A DNA stretch of 64,000 bases from Pseudonocardia sp. ICBG1293 (GTDB lineage: Bacteria > Actinomycetota > Actinomycetes > Mycobacteriales > Pseudonocardiaceae): the NCBI RefSeq assembly GCF_020131355.1, contig NZ_JAHLEL010000040.1:186001-250000 (forward strand), read 5' to 3'. The position numbers and the translations under genes were made by a program. Below are positions 17,304 to 24,645 of this stretch, piece by piece. The notes under the pieces are model-generated. The model was not told the origin of the DNA. It did no database searches and worked only from the letters and a program-made list of their open reading frames with translations. Each line of letters begins with the position of its first letter. Position 1 is the first letter of the stretch.

Positions 17304-18173
17304 TCACCCCGCGGGCTGGAGCACGAAGTCGTAGCGCGCCTCGTACCAGGGCTCGTCGCTGTGCCCCCCGTCCGGTGTGGGGCCGGGGTCGTGACGGTCG
17401 AAGGCCACCACGAGCTCGCGCTTCACCCCGAACACGACGTCGGAGTCGAGGTACTCGGTGCCCTCCCGGAACAGGTGGGTGATCAGCGGTTCGAAGCCGG
17501 GCACGGCGAGCAGGAAGTGGATGTGCGCGGGCCGCATCGGGCTGATGTCGGTGCGCGCGACCAGGTCGCCGACGGGCCCGTCCATCGGGATGGCGTAGCC
17601 GAGCGGGGCGATGGTGCGCAGGCAGTAGCGACCGTCGGCGTCGGTCGTGTACTTCGCGCGCAGCCGGGCCTCGTCGACGTCGAGCTGGGCCTCGTAGGTG
17701 CCGTCGGCGTCGGACTGCCACACGTCGAGCACGGCACCGGGGACGCCGGTGCCGTCGAGCGAGCGGACCGTGCCGTGCACGAACAGCAGGTCGCCCGGCA
17801 GCCCGTCGGACATGTCGGCGCCGGTCTCCTTCTCCGGGGAGCCGTCGATGTGGAACGGGCCCAGCACGGTCGCCGGGGTGGCCGCCGGGTCGAGCCGGTG
17901 GTTCTGCTGCACGACGAGCATCGACAGCCCGAGCACGTCGGAGGCGAGGATGAACTCCTCGCGCTTGTCGTCGGAGATCTGCCCGGTGGCGGTCAGCCAG
18001 CGCACCGCGGCCGTCCACTCGTCCTCGGTGAGGCGGGTCTCGCGGGCGAAGGCGTGCAGGTGGCGCACCAGGGCGGTCATCAGCTCGGCGGTGCGCGGGT
18101 CGTGGGCGGTGGTCCAGCGCGCGACGGCGGCGTCGGTGATCGTGTCCTCGGTGACGGTGGCGGGCTGCGTCAT
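17304..18173 (-). CDS. Intradiol ring-cleavage dioxygenase (catechol/hydroxyquinol 1,2-dioxygenase type)
   Basis: 289 residues from ATG 18173, overlapping the upstream gene by ATGA. The N-terminal helical dimerisation domain (residues 1-100) and C-terminal beta-sandwich match catechol-type intradiol dioxygenases. Non-haem Fe(III) ligands are visible: Tyr in ADGTYEAQ, Tyr in APLGYAIPMDG, and two His in RPAHIHFLL. Substrate-region residues (FHIDGSPEKETGADMSDG) resemble hydroxyquinol or substituted-catechol enzymes more than plain catechol ones, but this is not decisive. It would open an ortho-dihydroxylated ring between the hydroxyls. It is the third gene of a tightly coupled operon with CaiB and a citryl-CoA-lyase-like protein. 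Confidence 0.88.
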   Translation of the reverse strand: MTQPATVTEDTITDAAVARWTTAHDPRTAELMTALVRHLHAFARETRLTEDEWTAAVRWLTATGQISDDKREEFILASDVLGLSMLVVQQNHRLDPAATPATVLGPFHIDGSPEKETGADMSDGLPGDLLFVHGTVRSLDGTGVPGAVLDVWQSDADGTYEAQLDVDEARLRAKYTTDADGRYCLRTIAPLGYAIPMDGPVGDLVARTDISPMRPAHIHFLLAVPGFEPLITHLFREGTEYLDSDVVFGVKRELVVAFDRHDPGPTPDGGHSDEPWYEARYDFVLQPAG

Positions 18174-18967
18174 CGCAGGTCTCCCTCGGGCTGGTACGGG
18201 TCGGGGTCGACGGACCGGTTGTGCAGGTCCACGGACAGGAAGATGTCGTTCGCGACGGGACGGCGCAGCTCCTCGGCCAGCTGGCCGATCAGCCCGGCGG
18301 TCCGGGCGAGCAGCGCGAAGCCGCGCAGCAGCTCCAGCGGCAGCCCGAGGTCGGCGAGCGCGGCGCCGCAGACCCCGGCGCCGTTGAGCGGCAGCGTCCG
18401 GTTCAGCACCTGCGGGTGCACCCGCCCGATCGCGGCGAACAGGCGCAGGTGCGGGCCGAGCTGCCCCTCCTCCTGGGCGATCGCGAACAGCCGCGGGGTA
18501 CGGGGGTCGCCGCCCTTGTGGACGTGGTGGCCCAGGCCGGGCACGAACCGCTTCGCGGCCCGCTGCGCGGTGACGACGTCGAGTGCGACGGCGTCCCAGC
18601 CGTCGTCGTCGGCGGGGAGCTCGGTGGGCAGGTGGTCGTGCAGGAACCGGCCGCAGTCCTCGGTGACGCCGAGGAAGCGTGACCCCCCGCCGAGCAGACC
18701 GGCGGCCAGCGCGCCCTGCACCGAGTCCGGCGCGGACAGGTGGGTGAGCCGGGTGACGATCGCGGTCGGGGTGAACCCGTGGTCGGCGAGCGCGGCGAGG
18801 ACGGCCTCGAACACCCGGGTCTGCCCCGGGGTCGGACGGCGCTGGGTGGCGAGCCAGAACGCGAGCTCGCCGAACCCGACCGTGCCCATCACGTCGTCGG
18901 CGAGGTCGTGGCCGAGCAGGGTGATGGCGTCCTTCGACGAGGCACCCAGGGCGGTGGGGTAGGTCAT
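18170..18967 (-). CDS. Citryl-CoA lyase / citrate synthase-fold protein
   Basis: 265 residues from ATG 18967, overlapping CaiB upstream and the dioxygenase downstream by ATGA. It is the small-domain-like citrate synthase fold seen in stand-alone citryl-CoA lyases: GLLGGGSRFLGVTED, FVPGLGHHVHKGGDPRTPRLFAIA (conserved His region) and NGAGVCGAALADLGLP. At 265 residues it lacks the N-terminal part of true citrate synthases. Such proteins cleave or form acyl-CoA/keto-acid C-C bonds. Next to a CoA-transferase it could cleave the CoA thioester of a citramalate- or citrate-like ring-cleavage product (inference). Confidence 0.8.
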   Translation of the reverse strand: MTYPTALGASSKDAITLLGHDLADDVMGTVGFGELAFWLATQRRPTPGQTRVFEAVLAALADHGFTPTAIVTRLTHLSAPDSVQGALAAGLLGGGSRFLGVTEDCGRFLHDHLPTELPADDDGWDAVALDVVTAQRAAKRFVPGLGHHVHKGGDPRTPRLFAIAQEEGQLGPHLRLFAAIGRVHPQVLNRTLPLNGAGVCGAALADLGLPLELLRGFALLARTAGLIGQLAEELRRPVANDIFLSVDLHNRSVDPDPYQPEGDLR

Positions 18968-20115
18968 GAGTCGAGCCACTTCCGCAGGTCGGCGCCGTGC
19001 TCGTCGAGCTGCGGCGGGGGGAGCCGGTAGACGGCCGGGGTGGCGGAGAAGCGGACCGGGTGCCGCGTGGTGGGTACCGCCCGCTCCCCCTCCCCGACGG
19101 TGACGACGGGGTCGAGGCCGAACCGCTCCGCCATCGCGAAGCCCCCGTCGATGGTCTGGATGGGGCCCGACGGCACGCCGGCCTCGGTGAGCAGCTCGAA
19201 CCACTCCAGGGCACCGCGGGTCGCGAGCCGCTCGTGCAGCAGCGGGCGCAGGGCCTCGCGGTGCACGGTGCGGTCGGCGTTGCGGGCGAAGCGGGGGTCC
19301 TCGGCGAGCTCGGGGACGCCGAGCACGCCGCAGAGCCTGCGGAACTGGGCGTCGTTGCCGGCTGCGACGATCAGGTCGTCGTCGGCGGTCGGCATCGGCT
19401 CGTAGGGGAAGACCGAGGGGTGGGCGTTGCCCATCCGGTAGGGCACGGTGTCCGCGGCGACCCAGGCGGAGCTGTGGTTGACCAGCCCGGTGAGCGCCGA
19501 GGACAGCAGGTTGACCTCGACGTGCTGGCCGGTGCCGGTGCGGTCGCGGTGGCGCAGCGCGGCCAGGATGCCGATCGCGGCGTGGTTGCCCGCCATCACG
19601 TCGAACACCGAGATCCCGGCGCGGTACGGCGGCCCGTCCGGGTCGCCGGTGAGGCTCATCAGCCCGGACATCGCCTGGACCATCAGGTCGTAGCCGGGCA
19701 CGTGCGCACCCGCGCCGGAGCCGAACCCGGAGATCGAGGCGTAGACGACACCCGGGTTGGTCGCGGCGACGGCGGCGAAGTCCAGCCCGAACCGGGCCAT
19801 CCCGCCGGGGCGCAGGTTCTCGATGACGACGTCGGCCCGCCGCGCGAGCTCGCGGGCGGCGGCGAGGTCGGTCCCGTCGCGCAGGTCCAGCGCGATGGAG
19901 CGCTTCCCGCGGTTGATGCCCAGGTAGTAGGTGGACTCCCCGTCGCGCTCGGGCGGCGTCCAGGTCCGGGTGTCGTCACCGGCCGGACCCTCGACCTTGA
20001 CGACGTCGGCGCCCATGTCGGCCAGCAGCATCGTCGCGTACGGCCCGGCCAGGATGCGCGAGAAGTCGGCCACGAGGATGCCCTCGAGCGGCCCGCCGGT
20101 TCCGGCTTCCGCCAT
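18964..20115 (-). CDS. CaiB/BaiF-family CoA-transferase (class III)
   Basis: 383 residues from ATG 20115. Typical class III features: LEGILVADFSRILAGPYATMLLADMGADVVKVE at the N-terminus, with the catalytic Asp expected in the YDLMVQAMSGLMSLTG region (first Asp after PGY), and STYYLGINRGKRSIALDL. It transfers CoA between a donor acyl-CoA and a carboxylic acid. It is first in an operon with the citryl-CoA-lyase-like and dioxygenase genes, all joined by 4-bp overlaps. A hairpin lies between it and iclR upstream. It probably activates a ring-cleavage acid for C-C bond breakage (inference). Confidence 0.92.
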   Translation of the reverse strand: MAEAGTGGPLEGILVADFSRILAGPYATMLLADMGADVVKVEGPAGDDTRTWTPPERDGESTYYLGINRGKRSIALDLRDGTDLAAARELARRADVVIENLRPGGMARFGLDFAAVAATNPGVVYASISGFGSGAGAHVPGYDLMVQAMSGLMSLTGDPDGPPYRAGISVFDVMAGNHAAIGILAALRHRDRTGTGQHVEVNLLSSALTGLVNHSSAWVAADTVPYRMGNAHPSVFPYEPMPTADDDLIVAAGNDAQFRRLCGVLGVPELAEDPRFARNADRTVHREALRPLLHERLATRGALEWFELLTEAGVPSGPIQTIDGGFAMAERFGLDPVVTVGEGERAVPTTRHPVRFSATPAVYRLPPPQLDEHGADLRKWLDS

Positions 20116-20131
20116 CGGTTCCCTCCGAAGT

Positions 20132-20166
20132 GATCGCTGGACGGACGACTGTCCGCCAGGCGATCG
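20132..20166. promoter_or_regulatory. Inverted repeat between iclR-type gene and CaiB operon
   Basis: GATCGCTGGACGGAC at 20132-20146 mirrors TGTCCGCCAGGCGATC at 20151-20166 with one bulged base. It could be a terminator for the regulator gene. It also carries half-sites (GTCCGC, ACGGAC) of the palindrome found upstream of the regulator, so it may instead be a third operator controlling the CaiB operon. Confidence 0.45.
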
Positions 20167-20187
20167 TGACCCGGACGGGGCCGGAGG

Positions 20188-20997
20188 TCAAGCGGGCGCG
20201 GACACGGTCACGTGCGGGGCGGCGGCGAGCCGGGCGAAGTCGGCGCTGATGTCGCCCGCGGTCTGCAGCAGCAGCGGCAGGTGATGTTCGAGCAGGGTCT
20301 CCAGCGACGTCTCCGCGGCGTGGCAGTTGACGTTGACCCCGGCGATCACCCGGCCGTCGCCGCCGCGCAGCGGCGCGGCCACCGAGCGGATCCCGGGCGC
20401 CAGCTGCTCGTCGGTGAGCGCCCAGCCGCGGGCACGGACCTCGCGCAGCTCGGCGTCGCGCTCGGCGGGGTCGGGGTCGTGGCGCGGGGTGAGCCCGGAC
20501 CGCGACGGCTCGGCGAGCACGCGGTCGCGCTCCCCCGGGTCGAGCGCGGCGAGCTGCACCTTGCCCAGCGACGTCGACGCGGCCGGGAACCGGGTCCCGA
20601 TCTGCACCGACAGCGCGACGATCTTGGGCACGGCGACCCGCGCGACGTAGACGATGTCGCTCCCGTCGAGCTGGGCGATCGAGCACGACTCGTGGGTACG
20701 GGCGACCAGGCGCTCCAGGTGCGGGCGGGCGACGTCCCACAGCCCGGTGGAGCGGACGTAGGCGACGCCGAGGTCGAGGACCCGCGGGGTGAGGGCGTAC
20801 CCGCGCTCGCCGACGCGGACGTAGCCGAGCTCGGCCAGGGTCAGCAGCACCCGGCGCACGGTCGGCCGGGCGAGCCCGGTCGCCGCGGCGACGTCGGCCA
20901 GGGTCATCTCCGGCCGGCCGGGCCGGAACGCGGTGATCACCTCCAGGCCGCGGGCGAGCGCCTCGATGAAGTCCGGGCCGGTCCCGTCGCGTGCCAT
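20188..20997 (-). CDS. IclR family transcriptional regulator (PcaR/PobR-like)
   Basis: 269 residues from ATG 20997. An N-terminal winged HTH (MTLADVAAATGLARPTVRRVLLTLAELGYV, residues about 31-60) and a C-terminal GAF-like effector domain (RFPAASTSLGKVQLAAL through APLRGGDGRVIAGVNVNCHA) match the PcaR/PcaU/PobR group, which governs aromatic degradation. It lies between the CaiB operon (same strand, 72 bp downstream) and a divergent amidohydrolase. The intergenic region carries two copies of GTCCGC-N3-GCGGAC, strong candidate binding sites. It is probably the local regulator of the whole cluster. Confidence 0.92.
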   Translation of the reverse strand: MARDGTGPDFIEALARGLEVITAFRPGRPEMTLADVAAATGLARPTVRRVLLTLAELGYVRVGERGYALTPRVLDLGVAYVRSTGLWDVARPHLERLVARTHESCSIAQLDGSDIVYVARVAVPKIVALSVQIGTRFPAASTSLGKVQLAALDPGERDRVLAEPSRSGLTPRHDPDPAERDAELREVRARGWALTDEQLAPGIRSVAAPLRGGDGRVIAGVNVNCHAAETSLETLLEHHLPLLLQTAGDISADFARLAAAPHVTVSAPA

Positions 20998-21018
20998 GGC
21001 GCCACGGTAGCCCCTGGC

Positions 21019-21033
21019 GTCCGCCCTGCGGAC
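21019..21033. promoter_or_regulatory. Palindromic operator candidate 1 (GTCCGC-N3-GCGGAC)
   Basis: GTCCGCCCTGCGGAC is a perfect palindrome with a 3-nt spacer, 22 bp upstream of the IclR-type start. The same arms recur 89 bp away at 21122. Position suggests autoregulation of the regulator gene. Confidence 0.6.
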
Positions 21034-21121
21034 ACCCCGCGCCCGGCCGGGCCCGTTCCGGCCACGATGCGACCGTTGACAGCGCAACGGGCGTGCGCGA
21101 AGGTGACCGCCGTTCCAGAAT

Positions 21122-21136
21122 GTCCGCACAGCGGAC
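21122..21136. promoter_or_regulatory. Palindromic operator candidate 2 (GTCCGC-N3-GCGGAC)
   Basis: GTCCGCACAGCGGAC has arms identical to the element at 21019 and lies 30 bp upstream of the divergent amidohydrolase ATG. Two identical 6+3+6 palindromes in one 168-bp control region are unlikely by chance and fit an IclR dimer site. Confidence 0.6.
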
Positions 21137-21165
21137 GTCCGTCCGGTAGATCGAGGAGTGCGCCG

Positions 21166-22587
21166 ATGAGCGTCGTCTTCCGCAACGCGACCGTCCTGAC
21201 CGTCGATGCGGGCCGGACGGTCCTGTCCGGCCACGACGTCCTGGTGACCGGTGACCGGATCGCCGCCGTCGGGGTCGGCCTGGCCGTGCCCGACGGCACC
21301 GAGGAGATCGACGCGGCCGGCGGGATCGTGATGCCCGGCATGATCGACACCCACCGGCACATGTGGCAGACCTCGCTGCGCGGCTACGGCGCCGACTGGA
21401 CGCTCACCCAGTACTTCGTCTGGAACTACCTGGAGTGGGGGAAGATCTTCCGGCCGGAGGACGTCCACGCCGGGAACCTGCTCGCCGCGCTGGAGGCCCT
21501 CGACGCGGGCGTCACGACCACCGTCGACTGGTCGCACGGGCTGCGGACCCCGGAGCACGCCGACGCCGCCGTGGACGCCCTGACCTCGACGGCGGGCCGG
21601 TTCGTCCTGGCCTACGGCAACATCCACGACGCCCCCGCGAACTGGACCGCCGACCCCGGGTTCCGCGAGTTCGTGTCCCGGCGGATCACCCCCGGCGACG
21701 ACATGCTCGGCTTCCAGCTCGCCTTCGACGTCACCGGCGACCCGGCGTTCCCGGAGCGTCCCGCGTTCGAGGTGGCCCGCGAGCTCGGCGTCGGCGTCAC
21801 CACCCACGCCGGGGTGTGGGGCGCCACCAACGACGACGGCGTCCGGCTCATGCACGAGCACGGCTTCGCCGGCCCGGACACCGTCTACGTGCACGCCGCG
21901 ACCCTGTCCGCGGACTCCTACCACCGGATCGCCGCGACCGGCGGCTCGGTGTCGGTGTCCACCGAGAGCGAGCAGAGCGCCGGTCAGGGCTACCCGCCCA
22001 CCTGGGCGCTGCGCGAGCACGGGATCCCGGTGTCGCTGTCGATGGACTCCTCGATGTGGTGGAGCGCGGACCTGTTCTCCGCGATGCGCACCACGCTGGG
22101 CGCCGACCGGTCCCGCGAGCACCTGGAGGCCCACGGGCGCGGCGACACCGTCACGCACTCGGCACTACGGGCCGAGCAGGTCGTCGAGTGGGCCACCCGG
22201 GGCGGGGCGCGGGCGATCGGGCGCGGGTCGGACCTGGGATCGGTCGAGGTCGGGAAGAAGGCCGACCTGGTGCTGCTGCGCAACGACCACTCACCGGTGT
22301 CGTTCCCGGTGCTGCACCCGCACGGTCACGTCGCGTTCCAGGCCCAGCGGGGCGACGTGCACACCGTCCTGGTGGACGGGCGCGTGGTGAAGCGCGACGG
22401 GCGCCTGGTCGACGTCGACCTGGCCACCGCCCGGGCCGCGGTGACCGCGACCGTGGAGCACCTGCGCGCCACGATGGGCGAGCAGGCGTGGCAGGCGGGG
22501 ATGAACCCGGAGATCCCCGAGACCAGGGTCCTGGACAACCCCTACACCTACACCGACTACCGCAGCGCGACCACGCACGGCGGCTGA
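21166..22587 (+). CDS. Amidohydrolase-superfamily deaminase/chlorohydrolase
   Basis: 473 residues from ATG 21166 (GAGGAG upstream). TIM-barrel metal-dependent hydrolase of the TrzN/AtzA/cytosine-deaminase group. Visible features are GGIVMPGMIDTHRHMWQ with the HxH metal ligands, a central His in GVTTHAGVW, a further His in VYVHAATLS, and the metal Asp in VSLSMDSSMWW. The small composite domain is formed by both ends (VLTVDAGRTVLSGHDVLVTGDRIAAVG and ADLVLLRNDHSP). It likely deaminates or dechlorinates an N-heterocycle or aromatic amine. It is divergent from the IclR regulator and is presumably co-regulated with the ring-cleavage operon. A second, broken copy of its last 45 codons occurs at 33402-33535. 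Confidence 0.87.
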   Translation: MSVVFRNATVLTVDAGRTVLSGHDVLVTGDRIAAVGVGLAVPDGTEEIDAAGGIVMPGMIDTHRHMWQTSLRGYGADWTLTQYFVWNYLEWGKIFRPEDVHAGNLLAALEALDAGVTTTVDWSHGLRTPEHADAAVDALTSTAGRFVLAYGNIHDAPANWTADPGFREFVSRRITPGDDMLGFQLAFDVTGDPAFPERPAFEVARELGVGVTTHAGVWGATNDDGVRLMHEHGFAGPDTVYVHAATLSADSYHRIAATGGSVSVSTESEQSAGQGYPPTWALREHGIPVSLSMDSSMWWSADLFSAMRTTLGADRSREHLEAHGRGDTVTHSALRAEQVVEWATRGGARAIGRGSDLGSVEVGKKADLVLLRNDHSPVSFPVLHPHGHVAFQAQRGDVHTVLVDGRVVKRDGRLVDVDLATARAAVTATVEHLRATMGEQAWQAGMNPEIPETRVLDNPYTYTDYRSATTHGG

Positions 22588-22601
22588 GCGGGACCGCTCA
22601 G
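22584..22601. terminator. Bidirectional hairpin spanning two convergent stop codons
   Basis: CTGAGCG-GGAC-CGCTCAG: a perfect 7-bp stem and 4-nt loop that contains the stop codons of both the amidohydrolase (+) and the methyltransferase (-). Such compact stop/hairpin overlaps are typical of convergent gene ends. The other repeat copy carries it too. Confidence 0.65.
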
Positions 22602-23097
22602 GCGGGGGCGCGCGCCACCAGGTGCGCCTCGCCGCCCCCCTCGCCGTGGGCGAGGACCTCGAGGTCGGCGAACGCGGCGGTCAGCTCCCCCGGCGCCGCC
22701 CGGAACGCCCCGCCCGCGTCGCCGACCTCGGACAGCACCGTCACCGCCAGCAGCCCGCCCGGGGCGAGTGCCGCGGCCATCGCCGGGTAGAGCGCCGGGT
22801 CGCGGAACCGCTGGCAGACGACGACGTCGTAGCGGCCCTCCTCGACCGGGAACCCGGCGTCGAGGTCGGCCTCCACCCAGCGCACCCGCCCGGGTGGCTG
22901 CTCGCGGGTCACGAGCTCGGCGCCCGCCGCCAGCGCGGCCGGGGACACGTCGACGGCGACGACGTCGAGCCCCCGCCCGGCCAGCCACACCGCCACCGCG
23001 CCGCGCCCGCAGGCCAGGTCCAGTGCCCGGCCCGAGGACGGGAGCAGGTCGAGGCACCCGCGCAGCGCGTCCGGCGGGAGCGGCGACCCGGCCCCCG
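22598..23097 (-). pseudogene. Class I SAM methyltransferase, 5'-truncated copy
   Basis: About 166 codons remain, from [17 protein letters not shown] to the stop. The SAM-binding motif I ([19 protein letters not shown]) and motif II ([18 protein letters not shown]) are intact, and the reading frame is clean. The first 17 codons present in the second copy ([17 protein letters not shown]) are replaced at 23097 by ruvB sequence read backwards. It is a small Rossmann-fold methyltransferase of unknown substrate. In an undisturbed chromosome it would be the gene next to hisS. The truncation coincides exactly with the inversion junction, so it may be an assembly product rather than a real pseudogene. 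Confidence 0.85.
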
Positions 23098-23765
23098 TGC
23101 TGTACCTGGCGATGGAGGACTTCCGGGTCGACGTGGTGGTCGGCAAGGGCCCGGGCGCCACCTCGATCCCGCTCGACGTCGCGCCGTTCACCCTGGTCGG
23201 GGCCACCACCCGGGCCGGGGCGCTGACCGGGCCGCTGCGCGACCGCTTCGGCTTCACCGGGCAGATGGAGTTCTACGACGTCCCCGAGCTGGAGCGCGTG
23301 CTGCACCGCGCCGCCCGGATCCTGGGGATCGACCTGCGGGCCGACGGCGCCGCCGAGATCGCCGGGCGCTGCCGCGGCACCCCGCGGGTCGCCAACCGGC
23401 TCCTGCGGCGGGTCCGCGACTACGCCGAGGTCCGCGCCGACGGCGTCGTCGACCGGGACGTCGCCCGGGACGCGCTGGCCGTCTACGACGTCGACGAGCT
23501 CGGCCTGGACCGGCTCGACCGCGCGGTCCTCGGGGCGCTGGTCCGCTCCTTCCACGGCGGTCCGGTCGGGGTGTCGACCCTCGCCGTCGCCGTCGGGGAG
23601 GAGCCGGGAACGGTCGAGGAGGTCTGCGAGCCCTACCTGGTGCGGGCCGGGATGGTCGCCCGTACGCCGCGCGGCCGGGTCGCGACCCCGCTGGCCTGGA
23701 CCCACCTCGGGCTGACCCCGCCCCCCGACTCGCCCGCCGGGCACCGGGTGGACCCGCTGTTCTGA
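23097..23765 (+). pseudogene. ruvB: RuvB Holliday-junction helicase, C-terminal two-thirds only
   Basis: 222 codons from [20 protein letters not shown] to the stop. The sensor segment [11 protein letters not shown], arginine-finger region GPLRDRFGF, small AAA domain and winged-helix DNA-binding domain ([16 protein letters not shown] through [21 protein letters not shown]) are intact and closely match mycobacterial RuvB. The first ~125-130 residues, with Walker A and Walker B, are missing. The cut is at the junction with the inverted repeat. As written, this cannot make an active branch-migration motor. ruvA lies 10 kb away, truncated and on the opposite strand, whereas ruvA-ruvB are normally adjacent. 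Confidence 0.92.
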
Positions 23766-24117
23766 CCCCGGTGCCCCCGGGGCGCCGCGGTGCGCGAACG
23801 GTCCCACATGGGAGGATCCGGACGGACCGAACGGATCGGGCACCGCCCGGCCGGGACGACGGGCACCCTGGTGTCCGCACACCGCGCGGAGCCCTCCGGA
23901 CACCGCGTGCCCGGCCGGTGCTCCGAGGAGGACGGACCGGAACCTTCCGGACGTCCGGCTCGTTCCGGGGCGGGTCGGACAGCCGGCAGGCCCCGGAGAG
24001 CGCCGATTCGGCCCGCTGCACTGCGACGAGCGGTCCGCCCCCGGGAGGGGGCCGGCCGTCGGTGTCGGTCCCGGCTGGCACACTCACGATTACGAGACGA
24101 GACGGAGACCCCGCACG
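23766..24117. other. ruvB-yajC intergenic region
   Basis: 352 bp without a credible gene. It contains several TCCGGA/CGGACC-type short repeats (for example around 23816-23826 and 23943-23956). A GCCCCC-GGGA-GGGGGC hairpin at 24037-24052 may terminate the ruv transcript. The yajC promoter presumably lies in the lower-GC stretch around 24075-24100. Confidence 0.4.
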
Positions 24118-24492
24118 ATGACTTCAATCCTCGCCCAGCAGGCCGGTGGCGGCTCGAGCATCTTCTCACTGCTGCCGTTCCTCATCATCCTGCTGCTGTT
24201 CGTGCCGCTGTTCCTCAACGGCCGCAAGCAGCGCAGGCAGATGGCGGAGACCCAGGCCATGCAGCAGGCGCTGGAGGACGGCGACGTCGTCGTCACCACG
24301 TCCGGGCTGCGGGGCACCATCGTCGACGCCTCGTACGAGGACACGATCGACCTCGAGATCGCCGACGGCGTGGTCACCACCTGGCTGCGTGCGGCGATCC
24401 GGGAGAAGGTCACGACCGAGGAGCCGGCGGAGGAGACCGTCGCCGAGCCGGTCGAGAAGGACCAGTCGGAGAACAAGCCGACCATCCACTGA
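24118..24492 (+). CDS. yajC: Preprotein translocase subunit YajC
   Basis: 124 residues. A single N-terminal transmembrane helix (FSLLPFLIILLLFVPLFL, residues about 17-34) is followed by the YajC signature (NGRKQRRQMAETQAMQQALEDGDVVVTTSGLRGTI) and a charged acidic tail of about 30 residues. YajC associates with SecDF at the Sec translocon in the cytoplasmic membrane. It heads the conserved yajC-secD-secF order, with 153 bp before secD. Confidence 0.94.
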   Translation: MTSILAQQAGGGSSIFSLLPFLIILLLFVPLFLNGRKQRRQMAETQAMQQALEDGDVVVTTSGLRGTIVDASYEDTIDLEIADGVVTTWLRAAIREKVTTEEPAEETVAEPVEKDQSENKPTIH

Positions 24493-24645
24493 AGCATGTC
24501 GGGAGCGGGCCGGACGGCCCGTTCCGGCGGCCTCGGCGTCCACGCCGGGCCCGGCAGCGGCGCAGCCGCACCGGCCCGGTGGGGCGGCGACCGACCGTGA
24601 GGCCGGCCGTGGCCGCCGCACGAGTCGGATCAGGAGAACGATCAC

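Larger units (their letters stand above)
22460..23097. repeat. Inverted repeat copy A (about 640 bp)
   Basis: This segment, covering the end of the amidohydrolase and most of a methyltransferase, recurs in reverse complement at 32894-33535. Identity is complete over long stretches. Differences are small indels or substitutions, most in the other copy. The two copies bound the 23.1-32.9 kb block that is inverted relative to ruvA/ruvC. Confidence 0.92.
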
